Assembly: GCA_932521025.1 (NCBI GenBank) | Contig: OW051471.1 | Span: 2,108,001-2,172,000 of the forward strand | Source: Oscheius onirici | Lineage: Eukaryota > Nematoda > Chromadorea > Rhabditida > Rhabditidae | DNA: 64,000 bases | Direction: 5' to 3' | Shown here: positions 22,791 to 35,119 of the stretch, in pieces | Numbering within the stretch: position 1 is the stretch's first letter | How the letters are laid out: every line of letters starts with the position of its first letter | Notes under the pieces: generated by a model | The model's input: the letters and a program-made list of their open reading frames with translations, nothing else | Told to the model about the DNA's origin: nothing | The model's database searches: none | Translations under genes and position numbers: made by a program

Positions 22791-25700
22791 ACGAAAACAG
22801 AAGAAAGTGCAGCTGAGAAAAAGAAGGGAAAGAAACACGGATTTCGAAATTGGCTTTGCAAAGAAAATATATGGCATAATGTGTCGGCTTTGAAATCACA
22901 GTCTATGTAATCGTTGAAACAAAAAAAAGCAGGAAAGCAAGGATTTTCAAAGAGGGAGCTGAATATTGGCGGATAGAAGAGATTACCAAGCGTCATTTTG
23001 AACTGTATAATGTTCTTGCATAGATTTCGAAACAAAGAAAATATCAATTTTTAAATTTGAATAAGATGACGAAACGAACGTCAATACGAGCCTCGTAATA
23101 TTTTTGTCCCAATGTTGAAACAACGAACGTCAGAAGTTGGAGTGAGGAAAATCTCAATGAAAATTCATATTTTTTTTTTCAAAATTCACGAGCATTGAGG
23201 GTCTTCTTGCTGTCAAAAGACAAACGGTTACAATTTTGAAAGCAAGAATTATCCTTACTTTTTCAATTGACGAAAAATTCCGCTTTCAGCAAACGAAAAG
23301 CACTGACTGTCTGTTATGAAAAGTGGAAGAACCAAAAGAGAATCTCATCCGGGCAATAATCTCACAAGGCCAGAGCTGAGTGAAGAAATTTCTATACGAT
23401 GGCATTCCCATAACGTCAAAGGGCACTTTTAATAAGAAAAAACTAAGCGCCCCGATAATGGCCAGCGCCGGAAAGAGGGGAGGTGTTCGAATTCAAATCT
23501 CTGTCTGAGAGAGGATGGGCGGGAAAAGGACCTTGAGGGGAGGGAGCCAAGGACGGTTTCTCGGGTGCAGGAGGCGGATGAATGACCGATCCTTTTATTG
23601 ATTGATTGGACGCTAAGACGCTTCTAAAAGTCATTGCGCCACATTAGGCTAGGCGGATAAACAATAGCTGCGTCGCCTTGAGAGTGAGAGAATGGCAGAG
23701 AGGGGTCAAGCCGGGGAGGCGGGAAATGCTACCGCGGGTATTTATTGTAGCATTTCGGAGGAAAGCGAGCGGAAATGGGAAGAAAACAGCTTGATTTTTT
23801 GATTTCTGCAGAGAAAATTCTGTTCTTCAAATATTCTACCAGCCGTTTACGACGGCTTTCGCCGCCCGTGCGCCTGCGGCGCTCACGTACATAACTACGG
23901 CTGTCCAAAACGCGCTTTAGATAGTTTAGATTCCCCCTGACGCGTTCCCCTCAAAAAAACTATCGCGTGCGATAAAAGATTAACATGAAAATACTTGACA
24001 TGTTACGCTAGTCTCGACAACTTTGCGGACACCACTACAGACAGACAGACGCCATTGCACTTTAGTAAAGAAAGATACAGAGAGGTTTCTTAGCGCATTG
24101 TAATGACAAGTAACTGCAGGGTTGAAATCAAAAAAGCTTACCGAATTTTTTGGATACGAGTGAGAAAATTTGAAGAGGTTACGGTAGTGAGAAAGGCTTT
24201 CCGCTTCAAAATTGACAGAATTTATGTGCTTCAAATTGTCTGTATAGGTCAGTTATCAGTTTTATCTCCATTAACTTAGGCGATCTGGAACAAGGAAATT
24301 TTTTTAACAAACTTTTCAAACGTTTCTGTCTTTTTTACTTACAAAGATATTGAAAAGTTTGGTTGCAGGACTGGGACATACCGAAAAGCGAAAAAAATTT
24401 CAGTGTTCAATAGAGGCACCGCGGGTCATTTTTCGAGCGATTTTGTAAGGAATTTTGAGGGAACTTCGGTATTTTGATGGTCTTGCGAGATACCTAGAAG
24501 AAAATACTGCAGCTATGGATTAGTTTTTTTGTTGATCCATGCGTGGCTTGTACAGTTCACACTTGAAAGGCTTGTCTTCGGAGCCAAACGTATCAAAAGT
24601 CGTAACAATAAGAAATACCACAGATGAAACATTTGATCTTCAATTGTTTCTAAAGACGTACTGACGGCAAACGAGTTCTGCATAAACACTCACTGTTGTA
24701 TCGTCATTCAATTCGTATTCCCACCCATCATTATGGTCTCGTCGCGATTGTACAGTAACCCAATTGCTCTACGCGCCCTTTGAATGTCTCCAATTCGATA
24801 GTTCTGTTCTTGGTTACCACACTGAGTGGTCGTTGTTATATTCCTCTCTTATCTCTCTACTACTAAAGCGCAATGATGTCTGTCGTGGACTCTGTTTGTT
24901 TGTTTGTCCGGGACCTCAAATGGTCGCGACAAGTCAGAAATTGTCAAGATAAGATAATTAGTAGACGGCTGGTTTTAAAATAAACTTGAATATAAAACCA
25001 AGCCTACGTGTTCACCACAAGTTGTGTTAGTCTGAAAGTCTCACAATCAGACATAACACTCACTATTTTTCAAACTTTCTTTTACCATACTACATGTATG
25101 CGCCACTGCCCGACAACAAAAATTGAGTTTTGAAAAACGAATGAATACAGAAGGCAGTCCACAATGGTTTGCAAAGATGAAACCAAAAAGATTTCCAGCA
25201 AAAAAATGACTTTTTTTCTTCATTGTTTCACTCTTAGGGCCTAATAGGAGTTGTACAAAATGGAACAGGTACATCAGGAATATTCTCCGACTTCTTCAAA
25301 AACTACGGCTGATAAGTTGCTTGTAAATGCGATTGCAGGAAAAGTTCGCAATTTTTCACAGAACTGAAATATCGAGCCCAAACACCAAGAGAATACAGCA
25401 AAAGCTGCCTGTTCTTAGGTCATGACCTATTGAAACAGGGAAGAAATATTTCAGGATTGCTGAATATGCAAAGTAAGTTGCCCCAGAGATTGACTTTTTT
25501 CGTCATTACTGTTGCAGGGTACTCACTTATATACGTGCAATAGACTTCAACAGTGTTTACTGTCTTTGCGAAAAACTTTTTCCACCTTCATTGGGCGTTT
25601 GTTTTGCACTTTTGCAAAAAAAAACCGATGAATCCAATTGATTTGCAAGCTTTTTTCCATTTGCCATTTTTTCCTTTTGCCATTGAACAAAAAAAAATGT

Positions 25701-26290
25701 ACATATTTGGATCCACTTTCCCCAAACCATGGTCCAGAAGAGCTCTCCCTGTCTCCAATTGGTAAGCACTCCATAGATCAAATATGAGACATGAGGCTGT
25801 GAGATTTTATCAGAAAGAGTCGGAAGAGAGGAACGAATGGGGAATTCGGACTGCGACAGATGGCCGTCCTGGGAGAATGATATTGGGCAGAGTAAGGAAG
25901 GAACGTGAGAGCTGTAAAAAGGGCCAGCCGGATGACGGTAATGAGCCATAAAATGACCCAAAAATGGCAGTCAGGTCGATTGTCTATGACGCATGAGGTG
26001 CAGAAAAATTTTGGGCCGTGATAGACTTTGTGGCATCACAAAATAGTTTTCGTAAGAAAAGTTCTGAGAAAACTGACGGGTTTTGAATGTTTCAGAAGCG
26101 TGGTAAACAGGCAAAGTGAATCTGAATCCTTGAATCCTTAATGTTCACTTTGTCTGTTGGGGGGTGTAAGTAAAAAATAAGTTTTTTTGTTGCAATAAAT
26201 CGGTATAGAACTGAAGATATCGAGATGTGTTCATGTGTTGATAGCTTGCAAAAAGTAGTTTAGAATGTATAATTTCAATTTTTACTGCCG
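22791..26290. other. Long stretch without a recognised gene
   Basis: It holds only a Helitron-like fragment (24854) and GC-rich patches at 23450..23760 and 23840..23960. The second patch has GCCGCCCGTGCGCCTGCGGC. No exon with convincing splice sites was found. Confidence 0.4.
24854..24957 (+). mobile_element. Helitron-like 5' end fragment
   Basis: It starts TCTCTACTACTAAAGCGCAA and continues GTCTGTCGTGGACTCTG. Similarity to the copy at 29619 is lost after CCGGGACCTCAAA. Confidence 0.55.
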
Positions 26291-26298
26291 CTTAGACC

Positions 26299-26741
26299 CA
26301 TGCTTGTTGATTTCTTGAGCCGCACCGCTCTGCAGGATTCAGCGCTGGCCACAGAGGCGCGCCGCGCCGCTGAGGATTTGGGCGGAATTTGCAAAACAAA
26401 TCAGGTTTTTGCATTTTTAAGTGCTCAATACTCATTTTTTCGACTTCTAGGTTGTTCTAATCGATTCAGCTTGAAAAAATACCCTAGAAACATCCAAAAT
26501 TGAAGAGAAAACACTTAGAAAGAGTCAAAATGAGTGAAAAACTGATTTTTCCACTTCTCCTTGTTTTCTCTTCAAATATAGACGTTTCTAGGGTATTTTT
26601 TCACGCTGAATCGATTAAAACAACTTAGAAGTCGAAAAAATAAGTATAAAGCACTTAAAAACGCCAAAACATGATTTGCGCCTCTAGACCGGAGCGCTGA
26701 ATTCTGCGGCGCGGCGCTGCGCCGCAAAAACAACAAGCCTG
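26299..26741. mobile_element. hAT-type MITE with perfect 8-base target duplication
   Basis: The termini CATGCTTGTTG and CAACAAGCCTG are inverted with one mismatch. CTTAGACC flanks both sides exactly (26291..26298 and 26742..26749). Inside are GCGCCGCGCC palindromes and inverted arms around a centre near 26540. Confidence 0.85.
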
Positions 26742-26749
26742 CTTAGACC

Positions 26750-28286
26750 TGATGAAGCAAAAGAAAGAAAGGGTTTGATTTGAAGAACTTGTGCTCATTA
26801 GGACCATTGGCAGAAACTCATGTTCGACGGCTTGAAATTTTCACTTCAAATTTTCTGCTTTAGACTTTGAGTCAGGAGTAAAATTCACAAAAGTTTTGGA
26901 TAGTCCAATATTTCACAGGCACCAGTCGATGTCAGTATTGTTGAGTTTGACATTTTCAGTATGGGCAAATTATACAGCTGACCGGGTTTCGCTGAAGTAC
27001 TTTCAAAAGTGTACTGTAATGTTTCGAGGATGCCATGAGATCAGGTAAAGAGAGTTATTCGCGTTTTCATTGAGATGTCTTGAAAAAAAAACGATGAAAA
27101 AGGGGTTAGTGGTTCTCAAAAAACACTCCTGTCAACGAGAAACGCGAAGGAAAGAGCCTATGGAAAAGCGGCTTGATTTTGAGTAAAAAAAAATGCTTCA
27201 AAGTTTTGTTAGGTCCGCTCCGAGAAGTGTGAACACCAGTACAGGGTAGGTCTCTATACCTATTGTAAGGAAAAGGAATAGTTTGTCGTCTACAAGAACA
27301 CTCTTTTCTAACTTCCGTGATGGCAAAATCGTCTAGATCATGACACTAAAACGAGCAACGAGTGGGAAAGAAAAGGTCCAATAATGGCTTGAGCTGAAAC
27401 TGTGCTCCAGTTCAGTTTTGCCATAAATGTTTCAAGAAATTATCAGGACAGTAAAGAGTAGAAAGTCACTGATACTGTCACCTTTTGAGTGGAAAGAGCT
27501 TATCAGTTTTTTGAAATCTACAGACGCGAAGTGACGGATGAGTTGAAAATTTGGCTCTGCAACAAAAGCCATGGTTTGAAATTTTTTCGCATAAAGTGTT
27601 CAAGAATGCTATAAAGTCAGGATAACGCTAGGAAAAGATAATCCGTCGATTGCGATGACAATATAATAATAAAATCTTTTGGCTATCCAAAAAAGAACCC
27701 CTCGGAACGCTCAAAAACAAGAGAAAGGGAGTGAGAAGAAGGCGTGAAGAACTCTTACGAGAGTAGGCTGTCCCCGGAGACGACAGCCACAGGCCACAAC
27801 ATACCAATATTCGACGGCGGCCTCTTCGGGCACCCACCAAATCAAACATTAGCCGCTCTTTTGGCGAGCCTCTCATCAATTTCCAACGGGCCGACAGCCC
27901 GCAGAGCACGCAACATCATAGCAAGTGTCTCTCGTGTACATGAATAACTACGTCCGGAATACTAAACCAGGGGATCTGGGAATTTTATGAAAGATAGAGC
28001 ATTTTCTGTCAATTTCGAGCCACAAAATGGCGGAATGAGCTCCTCCATTTCCATTCTCCCTCCATTTTCTGGTGGAAAAGGCTGTGAAAAAAGTTATCGA
28101 CTTACATGTTCAAAAAAAAATTCATGTTCAAAAATTTTCAGGTCTAGTCATGGAACGGAAACACCGATCATATCTGGTTCTAGAGAAACACAGAAATGTG
28201 ACATAAAAAGAAGAGAAAATGTTTCAGGATTTACATATAGTAAAAACGTGGTGTGGGATTCTGCTTGATAGATCATGGAACCAATA
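26750..28286. other. No confident gene; GC-rich patch at 27740..27950
   Basis: The patch is open in part on both strands, and on the minus strand reads VPEEAAVEYWYVVACGCRLR before a donor-like GTAAGAG. No frame is open throughout, so it may be a decayed exon or a GC-rich regulatory block. Confidence 0.35.
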
Positions 28287-28294
28287 AGCGGTAA

Positions 28295-28555
28295 TAGAGA
28301 TGGGAGCGGGCCGGACCGGGCTTGGGCCGAGATTTGGAAACTTTTTAGAAAAAAAATTTTTTTTTTGCAAAATGTTTATTTATTAATCATTTTAAGTGAA
28401 AAAGGTCAGCAAAGTATAACAATATTACTATTCATTTATTTAGTTCTAAACTACGCTAAAATACGCTATAATAAGCTTCATTTTTGGTCTGATCCCGGTC
28501 CGATGGCCAAGTCTTGGGACCGGGCCCGGCCCCTCCCGGCCTGTTCCCATGCCTA
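28295..28555. mobile_element. hAT-type MITE, CCGGGCCCGG family, copy 2
   Basis: The termini are TAGAGATGGGA and its inverse (TCCCATGCCTA with changes). The 8-base flanks AGCGGTAA and GGCGGTAA differ by one base. The core resembles copy 1 (TATAACAATATTA and TTCATTTATTTAGTTCTA). Confidence 0.8.
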
Positions 28556-29618
28556 GGCGGTAACAGTTATTTATGAGAAAGCTTGAAAGTTTCACTTATT
28601 CTATAAAAAAAGAAGTGAGCAACGCGATCGTGCTAAATCTGTGGTTGCCTATTCTTGAGTAATTGTTACGTCAGTTTATGAAGACAAAGCAGATCATTGT
28701 TTTTTCTTTTCATTTGTCGGGGGTGAAAATTTTCCATTCGAGCGGTCACTTCTTCCGTCTTGGAGCGGGCAATTATTTAGAGTAGATTATTTTGAAAGAT
28801 GATTCAGACGTTTCCTAAGATAGAATGAAAGACATAGAACCAGTTACTCTGGTGTTAGATGAAAAATGATTTAAATGTTCTCGTTCCAGGTTTTTGCAAC
28901 TTTCCTTACGAGCTTTCTACACACACATAGGAGCCAGACTATTCGTTCTGATACTGCAATAGCGCTACTGCTTGACAAACAAAAATATGTTGCAATGGTT
29001 GTACAGAATGTCCAATTTTTAAGGAACACATTTCATTTGTAAGTTTTCAGGTTAAGCTTTTCGAAGGAAAGCTTAGTCGGTCCAGGAGAACTACGCTTGT
29101 CACTTCCACGTTTTAAAATGTTTCGAAGCACAGTGATCAGAAAATAATTTCGTTGAAAAATATTACGAATCGATCAGGCATCTCAAAACATGAATTACTT
29201 TGCACATGAGACAAGAAACTTCCAGACATAGGACAAGAAACTTCCAGACCCAATTGTACAGAAGGCTTGCTTCCTACATAAAGATAGCTATGCGAGAAGG
29301 AATTATTACCAAAAGGAACCATAAGTCTGCTCCCGAAAGCTCTCCTCCCACTTCAAAATTGGGTTATAAGAGCGTTTGGGAGAAATCAAAATATGGAGGA
29401 AAAGGAGACAGAAGCTCATTAGTAGACAGTCATTTCAAGGCCCTCTAAGATGGTGGAACGAGACGACATCTGTTGCTGGTATGACCTCTTTCGTAATTGA
29501 CCATTGGCTTGTACTGGAGGGAGGGTAATTGACCACTGTTCTAATTATGACTCTTGGACAGCTTCAGGGCCGTTATGAAATATGGGTAAAATGCTTTGGA
29601 AGTGGATTTTTTATAATT

Positions 29619-30116
29619 TCTCTACTAATAAAGCGCAATGGTGTCTGTCGTGGACTCTGTGTGTTTGTTTCTCCGGGACCTCAAATTTTGGTGTATTGTT
29701 AAGAGTCGCCGTCTTCACGCAGACGACCCGGGTTCGATTCCTCTCCTCGCCAAATATTTTTGCTAAATTGTTTTGAGTAGGAAATAGAGTCAGGGTAACC
29801 GCTAGGGGATACGAAAAGACCGGTTGAGCTGTATAAGATCAGAGAGCGATCGTATGGCCAGAAAATAGGAAAATGCGTATCGGTTCTTTAGGAGGGGATG
29901 AGAACCCTGGGAAAGAATGAAAAAGGGTCCGATTGGTTAGACGGAAGAAGACGTGACAGGATCAGAAGAGATCGGTTGACTGGGGAAGGGAGCAGAAGGG
30001 CTCAGAAAAGATCATTTGGCTATGGAATTATTGACTAGGGAGGCGATCAGAAGTATAGAAGAAAGCACAAGTCAAAAAAGCGAAAAAGCGAAGCCAACTT
30101 GTTTTGGTTAAAAAGC
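29619..30116 (+). mobile_element. Helitron-like repeat, most complete copy
   Basis: It begins TCTCTACTAATAAAGCGCAA, which matches the TCTCTACTA start described for many Helitrons. Next come the tRNA-like segment with CCCGGGTTCGATTCC, the GGAAATAGAGTCAGGGTAAC motif, and degenerate repeats of GATCGGTTGACTGGGG. The end near GCGAAAAAGCGAAGCCAACT is weakly hairpin-like. No replicase or helicase is present, so it is non-autonomous. The Helitron assignment rests mainly on the 5' end and the lack of target duplications. Confidence 0.5.
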
Positions 30117-30471
30117 GAAAGAAATAGCAAAAAATGACAGTATCCCTACAGTGCACCTACAATATACCTCTGACGCGCATTGAAACGCTGTTTTATTCGG
30201 AAAATTCATCGCCTCGTTCATTGTTTTCAGTGTACAACTTGATTGTTTTTTTTACCAGTTTTCTTATTTTTTTCTAATATTTTTCTCAGTATTTGTGAAA
30301 AATCATGAAGACAGGTCACTTGTCTTTTACGAAATGCTCAAAAACTATCAAATCGATGTTTCAAGGGTGATAGAAACGGATCCTGATTTGTCCTTCACGG
30401 AAAAACTGGTGAAAACCCGGGAATTTTCAAGAGCACTGTTTTTGCAGAGCTAAAGGAGACATAACTGGAAT

Positions 30472-30600
30472 TAGACATGGCTCCGGGCCGGGCCAGAGAT
30501 TCCAGGCCCGGGCCCCAAGGCCTGCCTTGGCCGTCGGACCGGGATCGGACCAAAAATGAAGCTGGTCAGTATACTTGGGCAACTCGACTCGACTCGAGCC
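30472..30600. mobile_element. hAT-type MITE, CCGGGCCCGG family, truncated copy
   Basis: The left end TAGACATGGCTCCGGGCC is followed by CCCGGGCCCC and the GGACCAAAAATGAAGC motif shared with the other copies. It runs into a GGACCGG repeat block at 30608 with no right terminus of its own. Confidence 0.55.
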
Positions 30601-30607
30601 GAGACCG

Positions 30608-30692
30608 AGGACCGGACCGACCTCAGCCGGTCCGGTCCAATTTTTGAATGGCGGCGAGCGGACCGGACCGGTCCGGTCCAGCGCAGATGCTT
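30608..30692. repeat. GGACCGG palindromic repeat block
   Basis: The inner sequence (CCGGTCCGGTCCAATTTTTG, then GCGGCGAGCGG) matches the block at 3188. It follows directly on the truncated element at 30472. Confidence 0.7.
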
Positions 30693-30829
30693 GGGTATTT
30701 GGAAGGGAGAAGGGAAGATAGAAAGATTTGCCGGTTCGAATCCGGCAAAGGCTTTTTCTACGCAATTTTCAGACACCCCACGATCTGAATGAAATAACTT
30801 TTTTTTTTAGATTTGCGAATGAGCAGAAC

Positions 30830-31234
30830 TAGACATGTGCGCTTGGACCGGCTGGGAAAAAAAATGACTTCAGTGCGGCGGGCAAAAGAAACTCAGCACG
30901 CTTTTTCTGTTTTTTTTTGTGTTTCCCCAGTCATTGTAAACAAATACCGACTAGCACAGAAAAAAGTGAAGCAAAAAAAGACAAATCCGCAAAGAAAAAC
31001 GAAAAAAAAGACGAAATTCGCGAAAAAAATCGCCAAAATTCGGGTTTTTCATACGAAACTTCAAGTTTCTTTGCGGATTCATCTTCTTGCGCCTAACTTT
31101 TTTCTGTACTAGTCGGTATTTGTTCACAATGACTGGGGGAACATAAAAACCCCAGATAAAAAACGTGCTGAATTTCTTTTGCCCGCCGCACTGAAGGCAA
31201 ATTTTTTCCCAGCCGGTCCAAGCGCACATGTCTA
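30830..31234. mobile_element. Long foldback MITE, TAGACATGTGCGC family
   Basis: Inverted ends TAGACATGTGCGCTTGGACC and its complement open arms of well over 100 bases, including CAGTGCGGCGGGCAAAAGAA. The centre is an A-rich or T-rich loop. AGCAGAAC occurs directly left and again 6 bases beyond the right end, an imperfect candidate duplication. Confidence 0.75.
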
Positions 31235-31879
31235 ACAATAAGCAGAACAAAGCTATTCCTGACTCAAAAACTATAGCGTTATATTAATTTCGTGACGTGA
31301 AACATTGGCAATCCGGCAAACAACTGGTTTTTCAAAATCATTGTTTTGAGACAAAGTTCTGAGACATGTTGTGAACAGAAGAAAAGACATCTGGAGATAT
31401 TTTATTTGACAGCTTTTTGTTCTTTCATCAATGACCGGTACATATCGTTGGATAGAATACATTGATTGCTATAAGAGTTTCTTGAAATATTATATTATAT
31501 CAGGTTGTGTATTTAATCTTGAAATTTTGTTGGTTTACTATGATCCCAAGCAGCTAGAAAGCTGTTTCAAAAAATATAAGAAAAGGCAAACTTAGCTGAG
31601 TACGATGCTGTATAGAGATCAGTTTTGTAGCTTTTGATAAGTAAAGTTCTCAGCCGAGACCCTATTTCCCAGAATTTTTTCTGACTGAGCACTGGACGTT
31701 TCAAAAACCCGATTTTGGCCATTTGGCCAACTTCCGGCAGTTGCCCAGCTCAAACGGGTTCGATTTGGACAAATCGGCCGGTGCACCTTCAAAGAACTCA
31801 ATCTGGGCTACAAAACACTGCATAGAACAAAGAGGGCCCAATGGAAAATGTTTCGAGAAGCGCACCGAAGCGTTTTTTT

Positions 31880-32775
31880 TAAAGTTTCGATCAAAACATC
31901 ATTTTGGCCATAACTTTTCAGGGTTGTATCCTACAAAAAAGTTGTCATTAGTGAAAAATTCAGCTCATTGAGACAAGTATTTTGTTTTTTTGAAAAATGA
32001 CTTTTGACTTTGGGAACATGTCGAAACTGAGAATGTCCGGATGGCGCAGTGGGTTTGAAAAATTCACGCTGGAGCGACCAGGGTTCGAGTCCGCAGTGAG
32101 CAAATCTTTTTGTTTTTTAACAGTAGCATTCTACTGGGCTGAAAAGCACACCTGTAGAATATCAGCTCGATTGGTTCGGTAATTTTCTCAAGGATTCAAT
32201 TTCGAGCGCAGAAAATCACCATGAGGTGATGAAATTTAGGAATTATAATCCCCATCCTAAATTACGAAACCAATCGAGCTCATATTTTGCAGGGGTGATT
32301 CTTAACCTAGTAGAATGCTACAGTTAAAAAACAAAAAGATTTCCTCTCAGCGCGCTGCGCTGCTGTCAGGGCTGGGCTGCGCCCCGCTGCGGCCAGGTTG
32401 GACTTTGCGGCGGGCTCAGACCGCAGCGCAGCGCAACAACCCAGAATCAACAAGCCTGTTTTCAGTTTAGTGGTGATCCCAAGGACTAAAATCGTTTTTC
32501 AAAAAAAAAACAAAATACTCGTCTCAATGAGCTGAATTTTTTACTAGTTGACAAATTTTTTGTAGGATGTAACCCTGGAGTTATGGGCAAAATGATGTTT
32601 TCGGCAAAACTTAAACCGTTCACTGTGCTCAGACGGTAAGATATCCAGGTCTCTCATATAGCCTATTAAGTTGGCCTAGGATAGACCTACATTTTAGAAC
32701 CGAGTTTACCCAATTTCGTTGAATTTGGAGAAAGTTATGAACGGTTTTTAAATAGGTACTTATTGGGCGACCTAA
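31880..32775. mobile_element. Second copy of the tRNA-bearing foldback element, interrupted
   Basis: The left arm holds TGGCGCAGTGGG and GGTTCGAGTCC at 32041..32100. The right arm matches the 47491 element up to the terminus GGGCGACCT at about 32775. The right-arm tRNA-like unit is replaced by a GC-rich insert at about 32346..32458. The outer part of the left arm is missing. Confidence 0.65.
32346..32458. mobile_element. GC-rich hAT-type MITE fragment inside the foldback element
   Basis: It ends CAACAAGCCTG, the same terminus as the element at 26299..26741, and consists of GCGCTGCGC palindromes. The left terminus is not preserved. Confidence 0.5.
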
Positions 32776-34936
32776 TAGTTCTATGAATGATGTGAGGAAG
32801 ACTAACAAAGATTTTTAAGAAAATTGTCTACAGTAACACAAGTAAACATTATAAGAGTTCTGTGAAGCGCTAGAGAAAAGAGCTGGGAGTTGAGAAAACA
32901 GAGATGTTTGGAAGGGGAAAATGCAGTTGTTTACGGTCGTCATACCGTTGTACACGGCAACATAATTTCCAGTCCGAATTTCACAACTATTGAGAAAGTT
33001 TCCGTTCTTATTGATTCTTTGTCAAAATTCTAAAATTGACAGTTCCTTGAACAATTCTTGACGACACGGTCTTAGCAAAAAAAGCAGTCGGTGTAGCACT
33101 AATGTATTCCACAAGAAAAAAAGAAACGTAAGGCCAGAAAATAATGGAATGCAACTCTCAAGCACTCTGTAGAAGCACACAGTATTAGCTAAAATTATTA
33201 ACGTGCTCGGTGAAACACAAAAGTTTCCATGGCCAAACCAGTCTTTCAAAATAAAACCTAGTTTTATCAAGTTTTAGCGTGAAAACCTGAACAGAAAGAA
33301 AAAGGTGGAGAAGAAATAGCTCTCTAGCTAACCAGCCAGTTAGAGCCGATAGATAGTATTGGCAGTGACCCGTAATCGGCTTCATCTGCCGCTCTATATG
33401 TACCTAGTAGCGGCTGAGGGTTATGCTAATCGACAGAGAGAGGGAGTGTACAACCTACTGACCAGCTGTGAGTACAGAGGAGAAAAAATGTGTCCTATTG
33501 AGACCTGAAAACTGTCTTTTCTGGAAGATTCTCGAGAGAAAAGAGAAGAAAAAATGGATGGTGGGGATCAATTATGAGCAAAAAGACTGTTACGCAAGAG
33601 ACTGGAGACAGGTGTTCTAATCCAATTGACTGGATATGGGGTGAGGGAAGGACGCAGTGGGTGGTCGAGCTATACCCATAGGATTCTTGATAGATCGACA
33701 GGAAGTAGAAATAAGAGTTGTGAAGATAGATTCGTGTAAAACATTGCGACGGAAGTGTAAGCAAAATCTATTTTCGCCCAAATCAACTTGAATAGATTTC
33801 ATTTGTACACACTACTTTATTCTTCAGCTAATCTTGAAACATAAAAGAATGGAAACCTTTGGACGAAACCTCTGAGGTAACTTTTCCAAAAAGTGATGAG
33901 TCTACTGGTTTCTCAGTATTCCAGGTAACTTCTTGCAAAAACAAAAAGACGAGCGGGACAGAAGCGATATTCAGATGCTACAAAAAACTATTAATGTAAT
34001 GGGTGAAACTGGAGAGAAATGTAGTGCTTTTCAACTTTTAGGAGGAAAAAGAAGGGCAGAAGTTCCGTTCCGTTCTTCTTACGTTTCTTTCGTCCACGGA
34101 AAGAAGTGAAAAAACTGTGTTTCGACGATAGGTTATGGCGAGAGTAAACCGGTTCAGAATGAATCAAAGTTTGGTGACTTGCTGAAACTTGGAAAAATCG
34201 AACCTGCTCAAAAGTTGCCAAAAGACGACTAGAACGTGGCAATATATACAAAATGTGTTCAACAAGGAGATCAAAGTACTTGGAGAAAATAGACATATGG
34301 AACGAAGGAAACAAATAAATCCTTTCAGTTTTTAGAGCTTTTGCAATGAAAAAGTTCAGTTTTCCTATTTTGTACACTTTGAGGCGATCATTTTCGGCTG
34401 AAAGGAACAGGCGCTCTATAAAGACAACTCAGATGTTTTGTCAAAAGTCGGACCTACCGAGAAACAAATTCTGGAAGAACAGAAGGATCTTGTGGAACAA
34501 AAAAAAGGTAGCATAACTTCCAGGAAATCATCCCTCTCCTCAAAATGCTATCTCGATTTCAAACATCGCTCGAAGTTTCCATAGATTCTGTTATAAAAGA
34601 AACTCTACCTTTAACTGATTTTGTAACGCAAGCAAACTCTCATTAAACAAATGAAACAAGAAAAGCATGAGTCTTGTCTAGTAATCGGCCCCCCAAAGAC
34701 TCTGAGGGCGGAAAGAGATACTTATCCCTTCAAAAGAAGAGGGAAAAGACCACAGAGAAAATAGAAACATGGCTCAGAGAGACAGAGAGCACACACTCGA
34801 ACGCCTCCCGTCGAAATATTTCCGTTCCTTGGCTCTGTTGAGGCGAAGGGCAATGGATTAATTGGGGGAGGTCTGAAGGAAGTCCAGAGCAGGCACACGA
34901 GAAAAGACCACACCGGGGTCACATCGATTTTGGGCT
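32776..34936. other. No gene or repeat recognised
   Basis: AT-rich sequence with short purine tracts. A 128-codon minus-strand frame (33991..34377) lacks any domain and is poly-Lys/Phe-rich, as expected by chance. Confidence 0.4.
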
Positions 34937-35119
34937 ATGAGAACTCAAGAAAGAGGAGGACCACTTCTTGACCTTTTTGGCTTTTTGGCGAAAGCCATTG
35001 TTTCAAAACATCCTTATGCCAGAGACATAAAAGATTCGGCGCTTCTCCTCATCTTGATATTCTGTAGCGTAGGAGCTCTGGCACTTGTGTGGACGAATAA
35101 AAAGTTGAAATTTTTGTGA
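34937..35119 (+). CDS. Possible 60-residue single-pass membrane micropeptide
   Basis: A true ATG starts MRTQERGGPLLDLFGFLAKA. A clear hydrophobic helix (LLLILIFCSVGALALVW) lies near the C-terminus and is followed by the basic end TNKKLKFL. AATAAA occurs at 35237, 118 bases after the stop. It lies in a stretch without other genes or recognised repeats. A frame of this length can arise by chance, and no family was recognised; the charged flanks of the helix and the poly(A) signal are the only supporting signs. Confidence 0.35.
   Translation: MRTQERGGPLLDLFGFLAKAIVSKHPYARDIKDSALLLILIFCSVGALALVWTNKKLKFL

Noticed and set aside
22551-22877. Repeat-rich open frames on both strands (10-residue repeats)
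   Set aside because: They result from a 30-base minisatellite within a Helitron-like element, not from a repeat protein.
30813-31250. Similar Lys-rich frames on both strands
   Set aside because: They arise from the inverted arms of the foldback element at 30830..31234.
32034-32110. A genuine tRNA gene (good A and B boxes)
   Set aside because: The acceptor stem does not pair and the same segment recurs in the arms of foldback elements, so it is part of a mobile repeat.
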